DNA of 6,241 nucleotides from Candidatus Bathyarchaeota archaeon (GCA_020697635.1 JAEHCT010000083.1:1-6241), one strand, 5' to 3'. Counted from the first letter of the stretch, positions 1 through 5,514 are shown. The notes: a model not told the origin generated them from the letters alone. Numbers and translations are program-made.

Positions 1-521
1 CGGGTGACGCCGCCGAAGCACACCATCACGGGAAGCTGCACGTTGAGGTGCTCGGCCACCCTCCACGCCACTATGATAGCGCCGTAGAGCTCTTGGGCGT
101 TCTCGCAGTAGATCTGTATCCAGCCGCTGTCCCTGGCGCCCATGCTGTCGCTGTGGTCGTTATGGATGTTGATGGGGCCGCTGAGCGCCCTGTTGGCCAC
201 CGCCATCACTATGGGCAGCCGTAGGCTGGACGCTATGTAGAGTATCTCCCACATGAGGGCCAGGCCGTTGGCCGCCGTGGCGGTGAACGCCCTGGCGCCT
301 GCCGCGGAGGCTCCCACGCTGCAGCTCATGGCGCTGTGCTCGCTCTCCACGGCCACGAACTCGGTGTCCACCTCCCCGTCAGCGACGTACTCGCTAAAAC
401 GCTCCACGATTATGGTCTGGGGCGTGATGGGGTAGGCGGCAACCACGTCGGGGTTGACCTGTTTGGTGGCGTAGGCGACCGCATCGTCGCCGTTGAGTCC
501 CATTAACTTCTGTTCAACCAT
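1..521 (-). CDS. porA: pyruvate:ferredoxin oxidoreductase, alpha subunit (N-terminal part, cut by window edge)
   Basis: The visible 173 residues are the N-terminal pyrimidine-binding-type domain of the PorA subunit, which together with PorB binds thiamine pyrophosphate and oxidises pyruvate to acetyl-CoA with ferredoxin as acceptor in the cytoplasm. Seen directly: the AYPITPQT motif (residues 29-36), VESEHSAMS (58-66) with the conserved Glu, the TAANGLALMWE stretch (82-92), and the PINIHNDHSD...GWIQIYCENAQ region (117-143) characteristic of pyruvate-type enzymes. Family members are about 390 residues, so more than half lies beyond position 1. The ATG start overlaps the porD stop by one base (TAATG) and has a GAGG ribosome site 5 nt upstream (527-530). 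It is the third gene of a gamma-delta-alpha operon; porB is expected next. Substrate assignment to pyruvate rather than another 2-oxoacid is by motif similarity only. Confidence 0.95.
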   Translation of the reverse strand, partial: MVEQKLMGLNGDDAVAYATKQVNPDVVAAYPITPQTIIVERFSEYVADGEVDTEFVAVESEHSAMSCSVGASAAGARAFTATAANGLALMWEILYIASSLRLPIVMAVANRALSGPINIHNDHSDSMGARDSGWIQIYCENAQELYGAIIVAWRVAEHLNVQLPVMVCFGGVT

Positions 522-793
522 TACTTCCTCACCATTTCTATCGCTTTCACCGGGCACTCCTTTGCGCAGACGCCGCAGCCCTTACAGTAATCCCGGTCGG
601 GGACCGGGGTCCCATCCTCCTCGACGTGGATGCACCCCTCGGGGCAGTAGAAGTGACACATGTTGCACTTGACGCACTTGTCGTGGTCGATCTTGGGGGC
701 GTCTACGCCCCAGTCGCCGGTCTTGTACTCCATGCTCGACCTGTAGCTGACGGCCCCCTTGGGCAGCTCCTGCCACGTACGTTCCTTGCTCAT
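521..793 (-). CDS. porD: pyruvate:ferredoxin oxidoreductase, delta subunit (two [4Fe-4S] ferredoxin)
   Basis: This 90-residue polyferredoxin subunit carries electrons from the TPP site of PorAB to external ferredoxin. Two classical cluster motifs are visible: C40-x2-C43-x2-C46-x3-C50-P and C70-x2-C73-x2-C76-x3-C80-P. An additional Cys54 lies just after the first motif. The N-terminal part has the LPKGAV...EYKTGDW segment typical of PorD. The length matches the family. Its ATG overlaps the TGA of porG (ATGA), and a strong GAGGAGG ribosome site sits 10 nt upstream inside porG, so the start is well fixed. The stop overlaps the porA start, indicating translational coupling and fixed stoichiometry of the complex. 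Confidence 0.96.
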   Translation of the reverse strand: MSKERTWQELPKGAVSYRSSMEYKTGDWGVDAPKIDHDKCVKCNMCHFYCPEGCIHVEEDGTPVPDRDYCKGCGVCAKECPVKAIEMVRK

Positions 794-1350
794 CCCATCT
801 TCGCCTCCTCGTAAGCCTTCTTCACAAGATCCGCGTTTAGCTCACCTATCTTGCCCTCGAAACGAGCCTTAATCACCTTGAACAGACTCTCCAGCTTAAT
901 CACGTCCGTGGCCTTGACTATGGTCCCCAGCATCGCTGTGTTCGTGATGGGCCTACCCAGCACGTCCAGGGCGAGGGTGGTGGCGTCCACGGTCCAGGTC
1001 TCCACGTCTTCTAGGCCGAGCTTCTCCCTGATGGCGTCCGCCGACTCGTCGGTGTTGACTATGAGCTTCGTGCCTTCCTGGATGCCCTTCGAGACGGCGG
1101 GCCCGAGAAGAGTGGGGTCCAGGACCACGACGACGTCCGGCTCGTATACGCTTGAGTGGAGCTGGATCTTCTCGTCGCTGATCCGTGTGAAAGCCGTGAT
1201 GGGGGCGCCGGCGCGCTCAGGTCCGAACGCGGGGAAGCTCTGAATGTTCTTCTCCTCCATGAGCCCCGCCTGGGCGAGGAGGAGCGAGGCCGTCCAGGCT
1301 CCCTGGCCGCCCCGGCCGTGGAACCTTACTTCATAGATCTTACCGGTCAA
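790..1350 (-). CDS. porG: pyruvate:ferredoxin oxidoreductase, gamma subunit
   Basis: The 186-residue protein is the gamma subunit of the four-subunit archaeal 2-oxoacid:ferredoxin oxidoreductase; in this family the gamma domain helps form the coenzyme A-facing part of the enzyme. Visible hallmarks are HGRGGQGAWTAS at residues 11-22 and SFPAFGPERAGAPITAF at 38-54 (most relatives have ERRGAP, here ERAGAP). Full length for the family. The start is a TTG; it is supported because it places the HGRGGQG motif at the usual distance from the N-terminus, a GGGAGG ribosome site lies 9 nt upstream (1360-1365), and a TATA box lies at the right distance further up. It is the first gene of the por operon and overlaps porD by four bases. 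Confidence 0.95.
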   Translation of the reverse strand: MTGKIYEVRFHGRGGQGAWTASLLLAQAGLMEEKNIQSFPAFGPERAGAPITAFTRISDEKIQLHSSVYEPDVVVVLDPTLLGPAVSKGIQEGTKLIVNTDESADAIREKLGLEDVETWTVDATTLALDVLGRPITNTAMLGTIVKATDVIKLESLFKVIKARFEGKIGELNADLVKKAYEEAKMG

Positions 1351-1359
1351 TCGTTTAAA

Positions 1360-1365
1360 CCTCCC
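1360..1365 (-). promoter_or_regulatory. Shine-Dalgarno site of porG
   Basis: On the minus strand GGGAGG is followed by nine bases and then the TTG at 1350. It is the main evidence for accepting a TTG start. An out-of-frame ATG overlaps its upstream side and is not a usable start for porG. Confidence 0.7.
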
Positions 1366-1385
1366 ATTATGTGGGTTGGGTCTCG

Positions 1386-1393
1386 TTATAAAT
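1386..1393 (-). promoter_or_regulatory. TATA box of the por operon
   Basis: The minus strand reads ATTTATAA here, in the 54-bp gap between the pyrF stop and the porG start. With the usual archaeal spacing of about 25 bp, transcription would begin near 1363-1366, giving a very short leader that carries the GGGAGG ribosome site. No clear operator or regulator-binding repeat is visible around it. Position of the transcription start is inferred. Confidence 0.6.
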
Positions 1394-1404
1394 CTATACG
1401 GTAG

Positions 1405-2277
1405 TCATTTTCCCAGTCGTCTACGGATGAGGTTGAGCTCGTCGCGTTTCTCCTCAGCCGTCTTGGCGGCCGCCTCCGGGTACCTAGCCCAGTCCCAGCC
1501 TAGGGACTCGTAAGCGAAGTTGATCGACCGGGACGACGAGACTATGAGTCGCTCCCCCTGGCTGTTGGAGCCGAGCCTCAGCGCAGTCAAGGGGTCGCCT
1601 CCCTGAGCCCCAAGGCCGGGAGCCAGGATGAGGCGCTCCTCGCCGATGATCTCCCTGACTACGCCGAGCTCCTCCGAGGCGGTGCAGCCCACGACGTAGC
1701 CGTTGCTGCCGTGCGTGTGTGCGTCCCGTGCGAGGCGGACGTAGAACGGCTCCCCGTCCATAAGCCGGGACTGGTAGTCGTGGGTGCCCGGGTTGCTCAT
1801 GCGGCAGAGGGCGAATATCCCCTTATCCCTCTCACGAGCCCACCTGTAGACGGCGTCGACGCCGTTCTCGTAGCCTGGGAAGGGGCTGAAGGTCACGGCG
1901 TCGAAGCCCAGACGGTCTATCCAGTGGAGGCCGGCGTCCATCGTGGTGCCTATGTCGGATAGCTTGATGTCGAGGAGGGCCAGGCTGCCGCCCTCATGGA
2001 TCTTGTCAACGATCTCCTTGAGGTCGTCGAAGCAGAGGGCGTAGATCAGGAACTGTGCGTTGGGCTTTATCACCGGCGCGTAGGGGGTGACGGCGTCGAT
2101 GACGTTGAGGGAGAACTCCTTGAGCCCCTCCCTGATGCCCTTGGACTCTATGAGCGGCGGGGGCACCACGTACCTCTGCCTGATGTCACTCGTCGTCGGG
2201 TCGATACCGACGCATAGGAAGCTGTCCTTCTCGCGGCTGATCTCCACGTAACTGTCGACGAATCCCTTGCCTAACAT
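1405..2277 (-). CDS. pyrF: orotidine 5'-phosphate decarboxylase, type 2
   Basis: The enzyme converts OMP to UMP, the last step of de novo pyrimidine synthesis, in the cytoplasm. Visible in the 290-residue product: LCVGIDP (21-27) at the first strand, VIKPN (69-73), the catalytic pattern D103-x-K105-x2-D108-I-x2-T112, CRMSNPG (158-164), APGLGAQGGD (219-228) as phosphate-binding loop, and SSSR ending at R250. The length and the GAQGGD and SNPG motifs place it in the longer 'type 2' class rather than the short ~220-residue class common in archaea. The reading frame is open back to 2379, but the ATG at 2277 is chosen because it gives the usual ~20 residues before LCVGIDP and avoids overlapping the divergent gene; a GTG at 2286 is an alternative. 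The TATA element at 2308-2314 predicts a leaderless or nearly leaderless message. It appears monocistronic, with porG beginning its own promoter 54 bp later. Confidence 0.92.
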   Translation of the reverse strand: MLGKGFVDSYVEISREKDSFLCVGIDPTTSDIRQRYVVPPPLIESKGIREGLKEFSLNVIDAVTPYAPVIKPNAQFLIYALCFDDLKEIVDKIHEGGSLALLDIKLSDIGTTMDAGLHWIDRLGFDAVTFSPFPGYENGVDAVYRWARERDKGIFALCRMSNPGTHDYQSRLMDGEPFYVRLARDAHTHGSNGYVVGCTASEELGVVREIIGEERLILAPGLGAQGGDPLTALRLGSNSQGERLIVSSSRSINFAYESLGWDWARYPEAAAKTAEEKRDELNLIRRRLGK

Positions 2278-2305
2278 CGTCTTCACGTTGAGTGTGCGCG
2301 TTACC

Positions 2306-2315
2306 TCTTTAAATC
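2306..2315. promoter_or_regulatory. near-symmetric TATA element shared by pyrF and the divergent coiled-coil gene
   Basis: The core TTTAAA is its own reverse complement and is the only good TATA candidate in the 79-bp gap between pyrF (2277, minus) and the gene at 2357 (plus). At about 26 bp spacing it would start transcripts near 2285 leftward, placing pyrF essentially leaderless, and near 2337 rightward, leaving a 20-nt leader with the purine-rich GAGAGGCAGGGGGC. Whether one element drives both directions is an inference. Confidence 0.5.
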
Positions 2316-2356
2316 CCTGCATGGAGAGTTGAATATGAGAGGCAGGGGGCAACGGT

Positions 2357-2926
2357 TTGAGTAAGGCACAGGAGACCAAGAGGCTGCTTCAGTTCAAGGA
2401 GACCCTGGAGCAGAGGATGGCTGAGCTAGAGGCCGAGGCGGCGGACCTCAAGACGGCCATGGCTGCGATAGACAACATGATCGTGGCGGAGGGGTTCAGG
2501 ACGCCCACCGCCCCCAAGGCCACCCCGCAGCCTACGCCGCAGGCGGAGACGCTGCCGCCTGAGAGCTTCGAGGAAGGAATGTCCATCACCAGCAAGGACG
2601 GCGCCGTCCTCGGCAGGATGAACGTCGAGGGAAAGGACCTAGTCTTCGAGCCTCAGTCCGAGTACGAGTTCAGGACAGACATACCGCCCTTCCAGAGCTT
2701 CCTCGTGGAGAGGGTGCTGGCGAACATGAGTTCCACCGACCGGGAGCGCGCCGCCAACGGCGAGATGGATCAGAGCGAGATCTTGGAGTACGAGGTCAAG
2801 GAGGAGGACGGCGTGCTCAGGGAGCTGCACGTCAGTAACTACGGCGGAGAGAGGCGTCTCAGGGAGATAAACAGCAGCCTCCGATGGACCTTCGACAAGA
2901 TGTACGACAAGATCAGGAAAGGGTGA
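2357..2926 (+). CDS. conserved-looking archaeal protein of unknown function: N-terminal coiled coil, Pro/Thr linker, C-terminal domain
   Basis: I do not recognise a characterised family. The 189-residue soluble product has three parts: a charged helical segment with heptad-like pattern (about 5-43, rich in Glu, Lys, Leu, Ala), a low-complexity Pro/Thr/Ala/Gln linker (about 49-69), and a compact C-terminal domain (about 72-189) with the stretches SITSKDGAVLGRM, IPPFQSFLVERVL and NYGGERRLREINSSLRW, which look like the conserved core. No cysteines, no membrane segments, no signal peptide. The start is TTG at 2357; an in-frame stop just upstream (2336-2338) excludes any longer form, and a G-rich stretch (2345-2349) lies 7 nt upstream. 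It overlaps the next gene by GTGA, so the two are probably co-translated and may act together. The coiled coil suggests oligomerisation or scaffolding, which is inference. Confidence 0.85.
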   Translation: MSKAQETKRLLQFKETLEQRMAELEAEAADLKTAMAAIDNMIVAEGFRTPTAPKATPQPTPQAETLPPESFEEGMSITSKDGAVLGRMNVEGKDLVFEPQSEYEFRTDIPPFQSFLVERVLANMSSTDRERAANGEMDQSEILEYEVKEEDGVLRELHVSNYGGERRLREINSSLRWTFDKMYDKIRKG

Positions 2927-3144
2927 CAACACTGGAGGACGCCAAGAAGAACCCCGTGTGGCTCATACTGGTGGAGACGGCGCAGAGGCTGCCCCTCTAC
3001 AGGGCCCACAAGGCGTACGTTAGGGACGAGATGCTGCCCGAGGACCCGGACGTATCCGCCGAGGAGATCAGCCACAGGCTTGACACGCCCCTCGGCGAGG
3101 CCATGGTCATCCTGAGCGAGCTCAGGGAAGGAAAAGTGGACTAG
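2923..3144 (+). CDS. small protein of unknown function with a putative winged-helix/HTH fold
   Basis: The 73-residue product begins at a GTG that overlaps the TGA of the preceding gene (GTGA), with AGGA four bases upstream (2915-2918); an ATG at 2884 in the same frame lies inside the upstream gene and is less likely. The sequence starts with a helix-rich segment (NPVWLILVETAQRLPLYRAH, about 9-28), then a basic/acidic stretch, then SAEEISHRLDTPLGEAMVILSEL (about 46-68), which has the spacing of a helix-turn-helix: an acidic first helix, a turn at DTP, and a recognition-type helix followed by LRE. I infer a winged-helix-like DNA- or protein-binding module; this is not proven by the sequence. 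It probably partners with the coiled-coil protein encoded just upstream. Its TAG stop is shared, on opposite strands, with the stop of rpo5. Confidence 0.8.
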   Translation: MTTLEDAKKNPVWLILVETAQRLPLYRAHKAYVRDEMLPEDPDVSAEEISHRLDTPLGEAMVILSELREGKVD

Positions 3145-3689
3145 ACCACGTACCTGTAGTTGTAATACTTCCCGGCGGTCTCGCTCTTCTGCGTGATCCT
3201 TATGATGTCGCCTGGCTTGGCCCCCAGGATAATGGAGATGGGGTCCACGCTCTTTATCCATGGGAACTGGTAGGGCTCCGCGTGATACTTCTTCGACAGC
3301 TCCTTCCTCTCCTCCTGCGACACCACCTCGTGGAGGGGCACCAGGTCGTGCTCGAAGATGTCGAAGATGGGCAGCGTCGGCGGGATCAGCTCGATTTTCA
3401 TTTCCGGGGCCGAACTCCTAGCGGAGTACGTGTACTTGCCATCGCCGACGACGAGGCCGCCGGTGACTTCCTCCTCGTCCACCTTGTCCCTGAGTTCACG
3501 TATGTAGGCGATGCCTATGGTCTTCTTCCCCAGCAGTACGTGCACTATATACGTCTCGTCGCCCCTGCTCAGGCGATAGACTAGCTTATCCTCGTCCTTC
3601 TCGGTGCTGTCGACTTTTAACTTCCTGTACTTTATGATGAGGGCAGCCCTCTTCTCCTCCAGGGTCTTCGCTTTCTCCAGGCTCGCCAT
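3141..3689 (-). CDS. rpo5: DNA-directed RNA polymerase subunit Rpo5 (RpoH) with an RPB5-like N-terminal extension
   Basis: The C-terminal ~75 residues are a clear RNA polymerase subunit H / RPB5 assembly domain: EHDLVPLHEVVS (113-124), LGAKPGDIIRITQKSETAG (155-173) and the terminal YRYVV. It sits at the lower jaw of the polymerase against the largest subunit. Typical archaeal Rpo5 is only about 75-90 residues; this one has 182. The extra N-terminal ~108 residues end in IRELRDKVDEEEVTGGLVV (63-81), then a loop and a hydrophobic helix/strand leading into EHDLVP, which can be aligned by eye with the end of the eukaryotic RPB5 jaw domain (helix, TRAIIVV-type strand, then EHELVP). The ATG start has GAGGT four bases upstream and lies 2 nt after the rpo12 stop. 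An internal ATG at 3401 would give a classic-length subunit, but it lacks good spacing to a ribosome site. Confidence 0.93.
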   Translation of the reverse strand: MASLEKAKTLEEKRAALIIKYRKLKVDSTEKDEDKLVYRLSRGDETYIVHVLLGKKTIGIAYIRELRDKVDEEEVTGGLVVGDGKYTYSARSSAPEMKIELIPPTLPIFDIFEHDLVPLHEVVSQEERKELSKKYHAEPYQFPWIKSVDPISIILGAKPGDIIRITQKSETAGKYYNYRYVV

Positions 3690-3691
3690 CG

Positions 3692-3877
3692 TTACCTCGC
3701 CTTCACCCTCTTGACGACCTGCGCCCTAACCTTGCGGAATATCCTGTACCCGCAGATGGGGCACCTGAAGCTGATATACCTCTGGAGGTCACTGTGGGGG
3801 ACCCGCCGCTCGCAGCGCACGCACTCGTACACCGGCCCCTCTTGGTTCAAATTATCTGAGCTGGAAGCATCTGCCAT
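3692..3877 (-). CDS. rpo12: DNA-directed RNA polymerase subunit Rpo12 (RpoP, RPB12/RPC10 homologue)
   Basis: This 61-residue zinc-ribbon subunit belongs to the archaeal RNA polymerase core and helps anchor the Rpo3/Rpo10 assembly platform. Zinc ligands are visible as C19-x2-C22 and C39-x2-C42, and the C-terminus VVKRVKAR is the family signature. Compared with usual members (about 45-50 residues) it has roughly 16 extra N-terminal residues, Ser/Asp/Asn-rich and probably disordered; there is no later in-frame start before the zinc ribbon, so they are likely real. It is the first gene of a two-gene unit with rpo5, whose ribosome site lies in the last codons of rpo12. The RNA polymerase large subunit genes are not adjacent. 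Confidence 0.95.
   Translation of the reverse strand: MADASSSDNLNQEGPVYECVRCERRVPHSDLQRYISFRCPICGYRIFRKVRAQVVKRVKAR
3694..3698 (-). promoter_or_regulatory. Shine-Dalgarno site of rpo5 within the end of rpo12
   Basis: The minus strand reads GAGGT followed by AACG and the ATG of rpo5 at 3689. The site overlaps the last Arg codon and the stop codon of rpo12. It supports the long 182-residue form of Rpo5 as the translated product. Confidence 0.65.
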
Positions 3878-3911
3878 TTCTCTTCGACCCTAACATAACT
3901 CTAAACCCTCT

Positions 3912-3919
3912 CTTTAAAA
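3912..3919 (-). promoter_or_regulatory. TATA box of the rpo12-rpo5 unit
   Basis: The minus strand reads TTTTAAAG in the 53-bp gap between the radical SAM stop (3931) and the rpo12 start (3877). The usual ~26 bp spacing predicts a transcript start near 3890, leaving a leader of about 13 nt without a strong ribosome site. No U-rich terminator for the upstream radical SAM gene is obvious, so some read-through is possible. Confidence 0.55.
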
Positions 3920-3930
3920 CATAGCGAATA

Positions 3931-5514
3931 TCAGCGGGCCCTAACCATCCGATCCGACGCCACCTCGTACACGGTGACGTCCAGAACCTCCCCCTCGCGG
4001 CCCTCCGCGCCCTCCAGCAGCACAACGGGGCCGTGCCTGAGCGGGTACGCCACCATGTACCTGCGGTCCCTGTCGTACGACTCCGCCACCACGACCCTGA
4101 GCCTCTGCCCCACCATGGCCTCCTTCCTGCCCCTGTTCGCCTCACGGGCTGCCTCCCAGATCCTCCTGCTCAAGGGGTCCCTCGCGGCGGGCGGGCCCGA
4201 GGGGCAGCCCGCGAATGCGGACATCGGGAGGGACGTGAACCTGTACAGTATCACCCTCTCGGCGCCGAGCCTCACCGCCTCACGCATGGTCTGGACGGTC
4301 TCAGCCACGTTCTCCATGCTCTGGCCTGGGAGCCCGTGGATGAAGTACACGTAGGGCTTCAGGCCCGCTTTTTTAAGCCGCCTGAGAGCCGTCAAGGTCT
4401 CGGAGGGCGTGTCCGGCCTCCCCAGCGCCACGCTGTGTGCGTCGCTGCCGGTCTCGAACCCGAGGTTTATGGGCGTGCCCCCGAGGTAGGCACCGAGGAT
4501 CTCCGCCGCCCTCTCGGTCACCAGCGCGGCCTTGATGTTCTCAGCCATCACCGACGCCTCGCCTTCGGCGACCCGGGGCAACGCGCTGAGGCCGGCCAGC
4601 AGCTCCTCCAGTGCCTCGTAGTTGGGCTCCGGGCTCCTCGGGTCGGTCAGGGGCTCGGGTTCGACGAGGAGGTCCCTGCCGTAGTCGAGTAGCCCCGGGG
4701 CGCTGAGGACGATCCGTCTGACGCCGTGCTCTAGGAGCTGCCGCACCTCGTCTCGCACTGTCTTCGCGGGCCTCGACTTGGGGGGGCCGTAGAGGCTGGG
4801 CACGGAGCAGTAGCCGCATCCGGGCGGTATCCCCGCGGGGCAGTCGTACCTCTCCTCCAGGCCCGCGCTTGTGCACTGCTCACAGTAGGTGCAAGCGTCG
4901 CCCAATGGGCCGAGCCTCGCTCTGTGGTAGTTGCTGCACCCCCGGACCGCCTCAACGTACACCCTCGCCGCGTAGTGGAGAGGATAGTCCCTGATGCGCC
5001 GCGTCGACGGTCTGTACCGCTCGAAGACGTCCCTGCCTTGGACGGGTCTCAGGGGGTTGACCCTGACCCCGTCTCGCATACGGTAAGCGACGCCTCTGAT
5101 GTCTTCAAAGCCTCCGCCGTCTAGAGCGTCCAGCCCCATGGAGAGGAGCTCGGCCAGGGTCTCCTCGCCCTCCCCGACGATGGCTATGTCTGCGCCGGTC
5201 TTGGAGAGGGCTCTCTCGGGCTCGCCGGCGGCGGGGCCCCCGAGGAGGACGGGGCCGACGCTGCTTCGTCTCCACTTCCTCACGGTGCGCTGTATCGCCT
5301 GCAGGTCGCTGGTCATCCCGCTCACCAGGAGGGCGTCGTACTCTGCTTCGCCGCGTCTCCCGCCTAGATAGAACTCCACCGGCGCTATCCTGGTCTCGTG
5401 GCCGTGTGTCTCCAGCACCCCGGCGACGGTGCGCGGCCCAGCCCCTATGACGTCTCTCGTGGTCTTACGCGTCCCCTTGCCCGAGGCGAGGGCGTCGACT
5501 ATCAGGGCTTTCAA
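3931..5514 (-). CDS. B12-binding-like/radical SAM protein with C-terminal TRAM-like domain
   Basis: The 527-residue product has three parts. Residues ~2-130 resemble a cobalamin-binding Rossmann domain of the radical SAM B12 class (YDALLVSGM, GPVLLGGPAAG, GADIAIVGEGEETL), though no DxHxxG motif is seen. Residues ~185-430 form the radical SAM barrel, with Cys193 (RGCSNY) and Cys233-x2-Cys236 (PPGCGYCSVP) as probable [4Fe-4S] ligands, NLGFETGSD and FIHGLPGQ. The last ~64 residues (VGQRLRVVVAESY... to the end) look like a TRAM RNA-binding domain. Between Cys193 and Cys233 there is an insertion with C208-x2-C211-x2-C214-x10-C225-P, possibly an auxiliary Fe-S cluster. Substrate unknown; the TRAM-like tail hints at RNA modification as in MiaB-type enzymes, but other roles are possible. 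The start chosen is TTG 5514 with GGAG nine bases upstream (5524-5527); the open frame to 5619 overlaps the divergent gene and reads as non-native sequence. Confidence 0.88.
   Translation of the reverse strand: MKALIVDALASGKGTRKTTRDVIGAGPRTVAGVLETHGHETRIAPVEFYLGGRRGEAEYDALLVSGMTSDLQAIQRTVRKWRRSSVGPVLLGGPAAGEPERALSKTGADIAIVGEGEETLAELLSMGLDALDGGGFEDIRGVAYRMRDGVRVNPLRPVQGRDVFERYRPSTRRIRDYPLHYAARVYVEAVRGCSNYHRARLGPLGDACTYCEQCTSAGLEERYDCPAGIPPGCGYCSVPSLYGPPKSRPAKTVRDEVRQLLEHGVRRIVLSAPGLLDYGRDLLVEPEPLTDPRSPEPNYEALEELLAGLSALPRVAEGEASVMAENIKAALVTERAAEILGAYLGGTPINLGFETGSDAHSVALGRPDTPSETLTALRRLKKAGLKPYVYFIHGLPGQSMENVAETVQTMREAVRLGAERVILYRFTSLPMSAFAGCPSGPPAARDPLSRRIWEAAREANRGRKEAMVGQRLRVVVAESYDRDRRYMVAYPLRHGPVVLLEGAEGREGEVLDVTVYEVASDRMVRAR

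Noticed and set aside
851..1243. Plus-strand open frame of 130 codons opposite porG
   Set aside because: Shadow of the porG coding frame, Ser/Arg/Thr-rich, no ribosome site or recognisable domain.
2278..2379. 34-residue N-terminal extension of pyrF in the open frame
   Set aside because: It would overlap the divergent gene and its promoter, and the sequence does not look like part of the OMP decarboxylase family; the ATG at 2277 gives the normal N-terminus.
2839..3261. Minus-strand open frame of 140 codons across the convergent gene ends
   Set aside because: It spans two well-supported genes on different strands, is His/Arg/Leu-rich and has no motif; not a credible gene.
3144..3401. Internal ATG at 3401 giving an 86-residue Rpo5 of the usual archaeal length
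   Set aside because: The upstream frame is open, has a ribosome site at its own ATG, follows rpo12 by 2 nt and shows RPB5-like pattern; the internal ATG lacks a properly spaced ribosome site. Kept as a testable alternative only.
4033..4692. Plus-strand open frame of 219 codons opposite the radical SAM gene
   Set aside because: It is antisense to a clear radical SAM coding sequence; high GC content keeps the opposite frame open, and the translation is Arg/Pro/Gly/His-rich with no domain.
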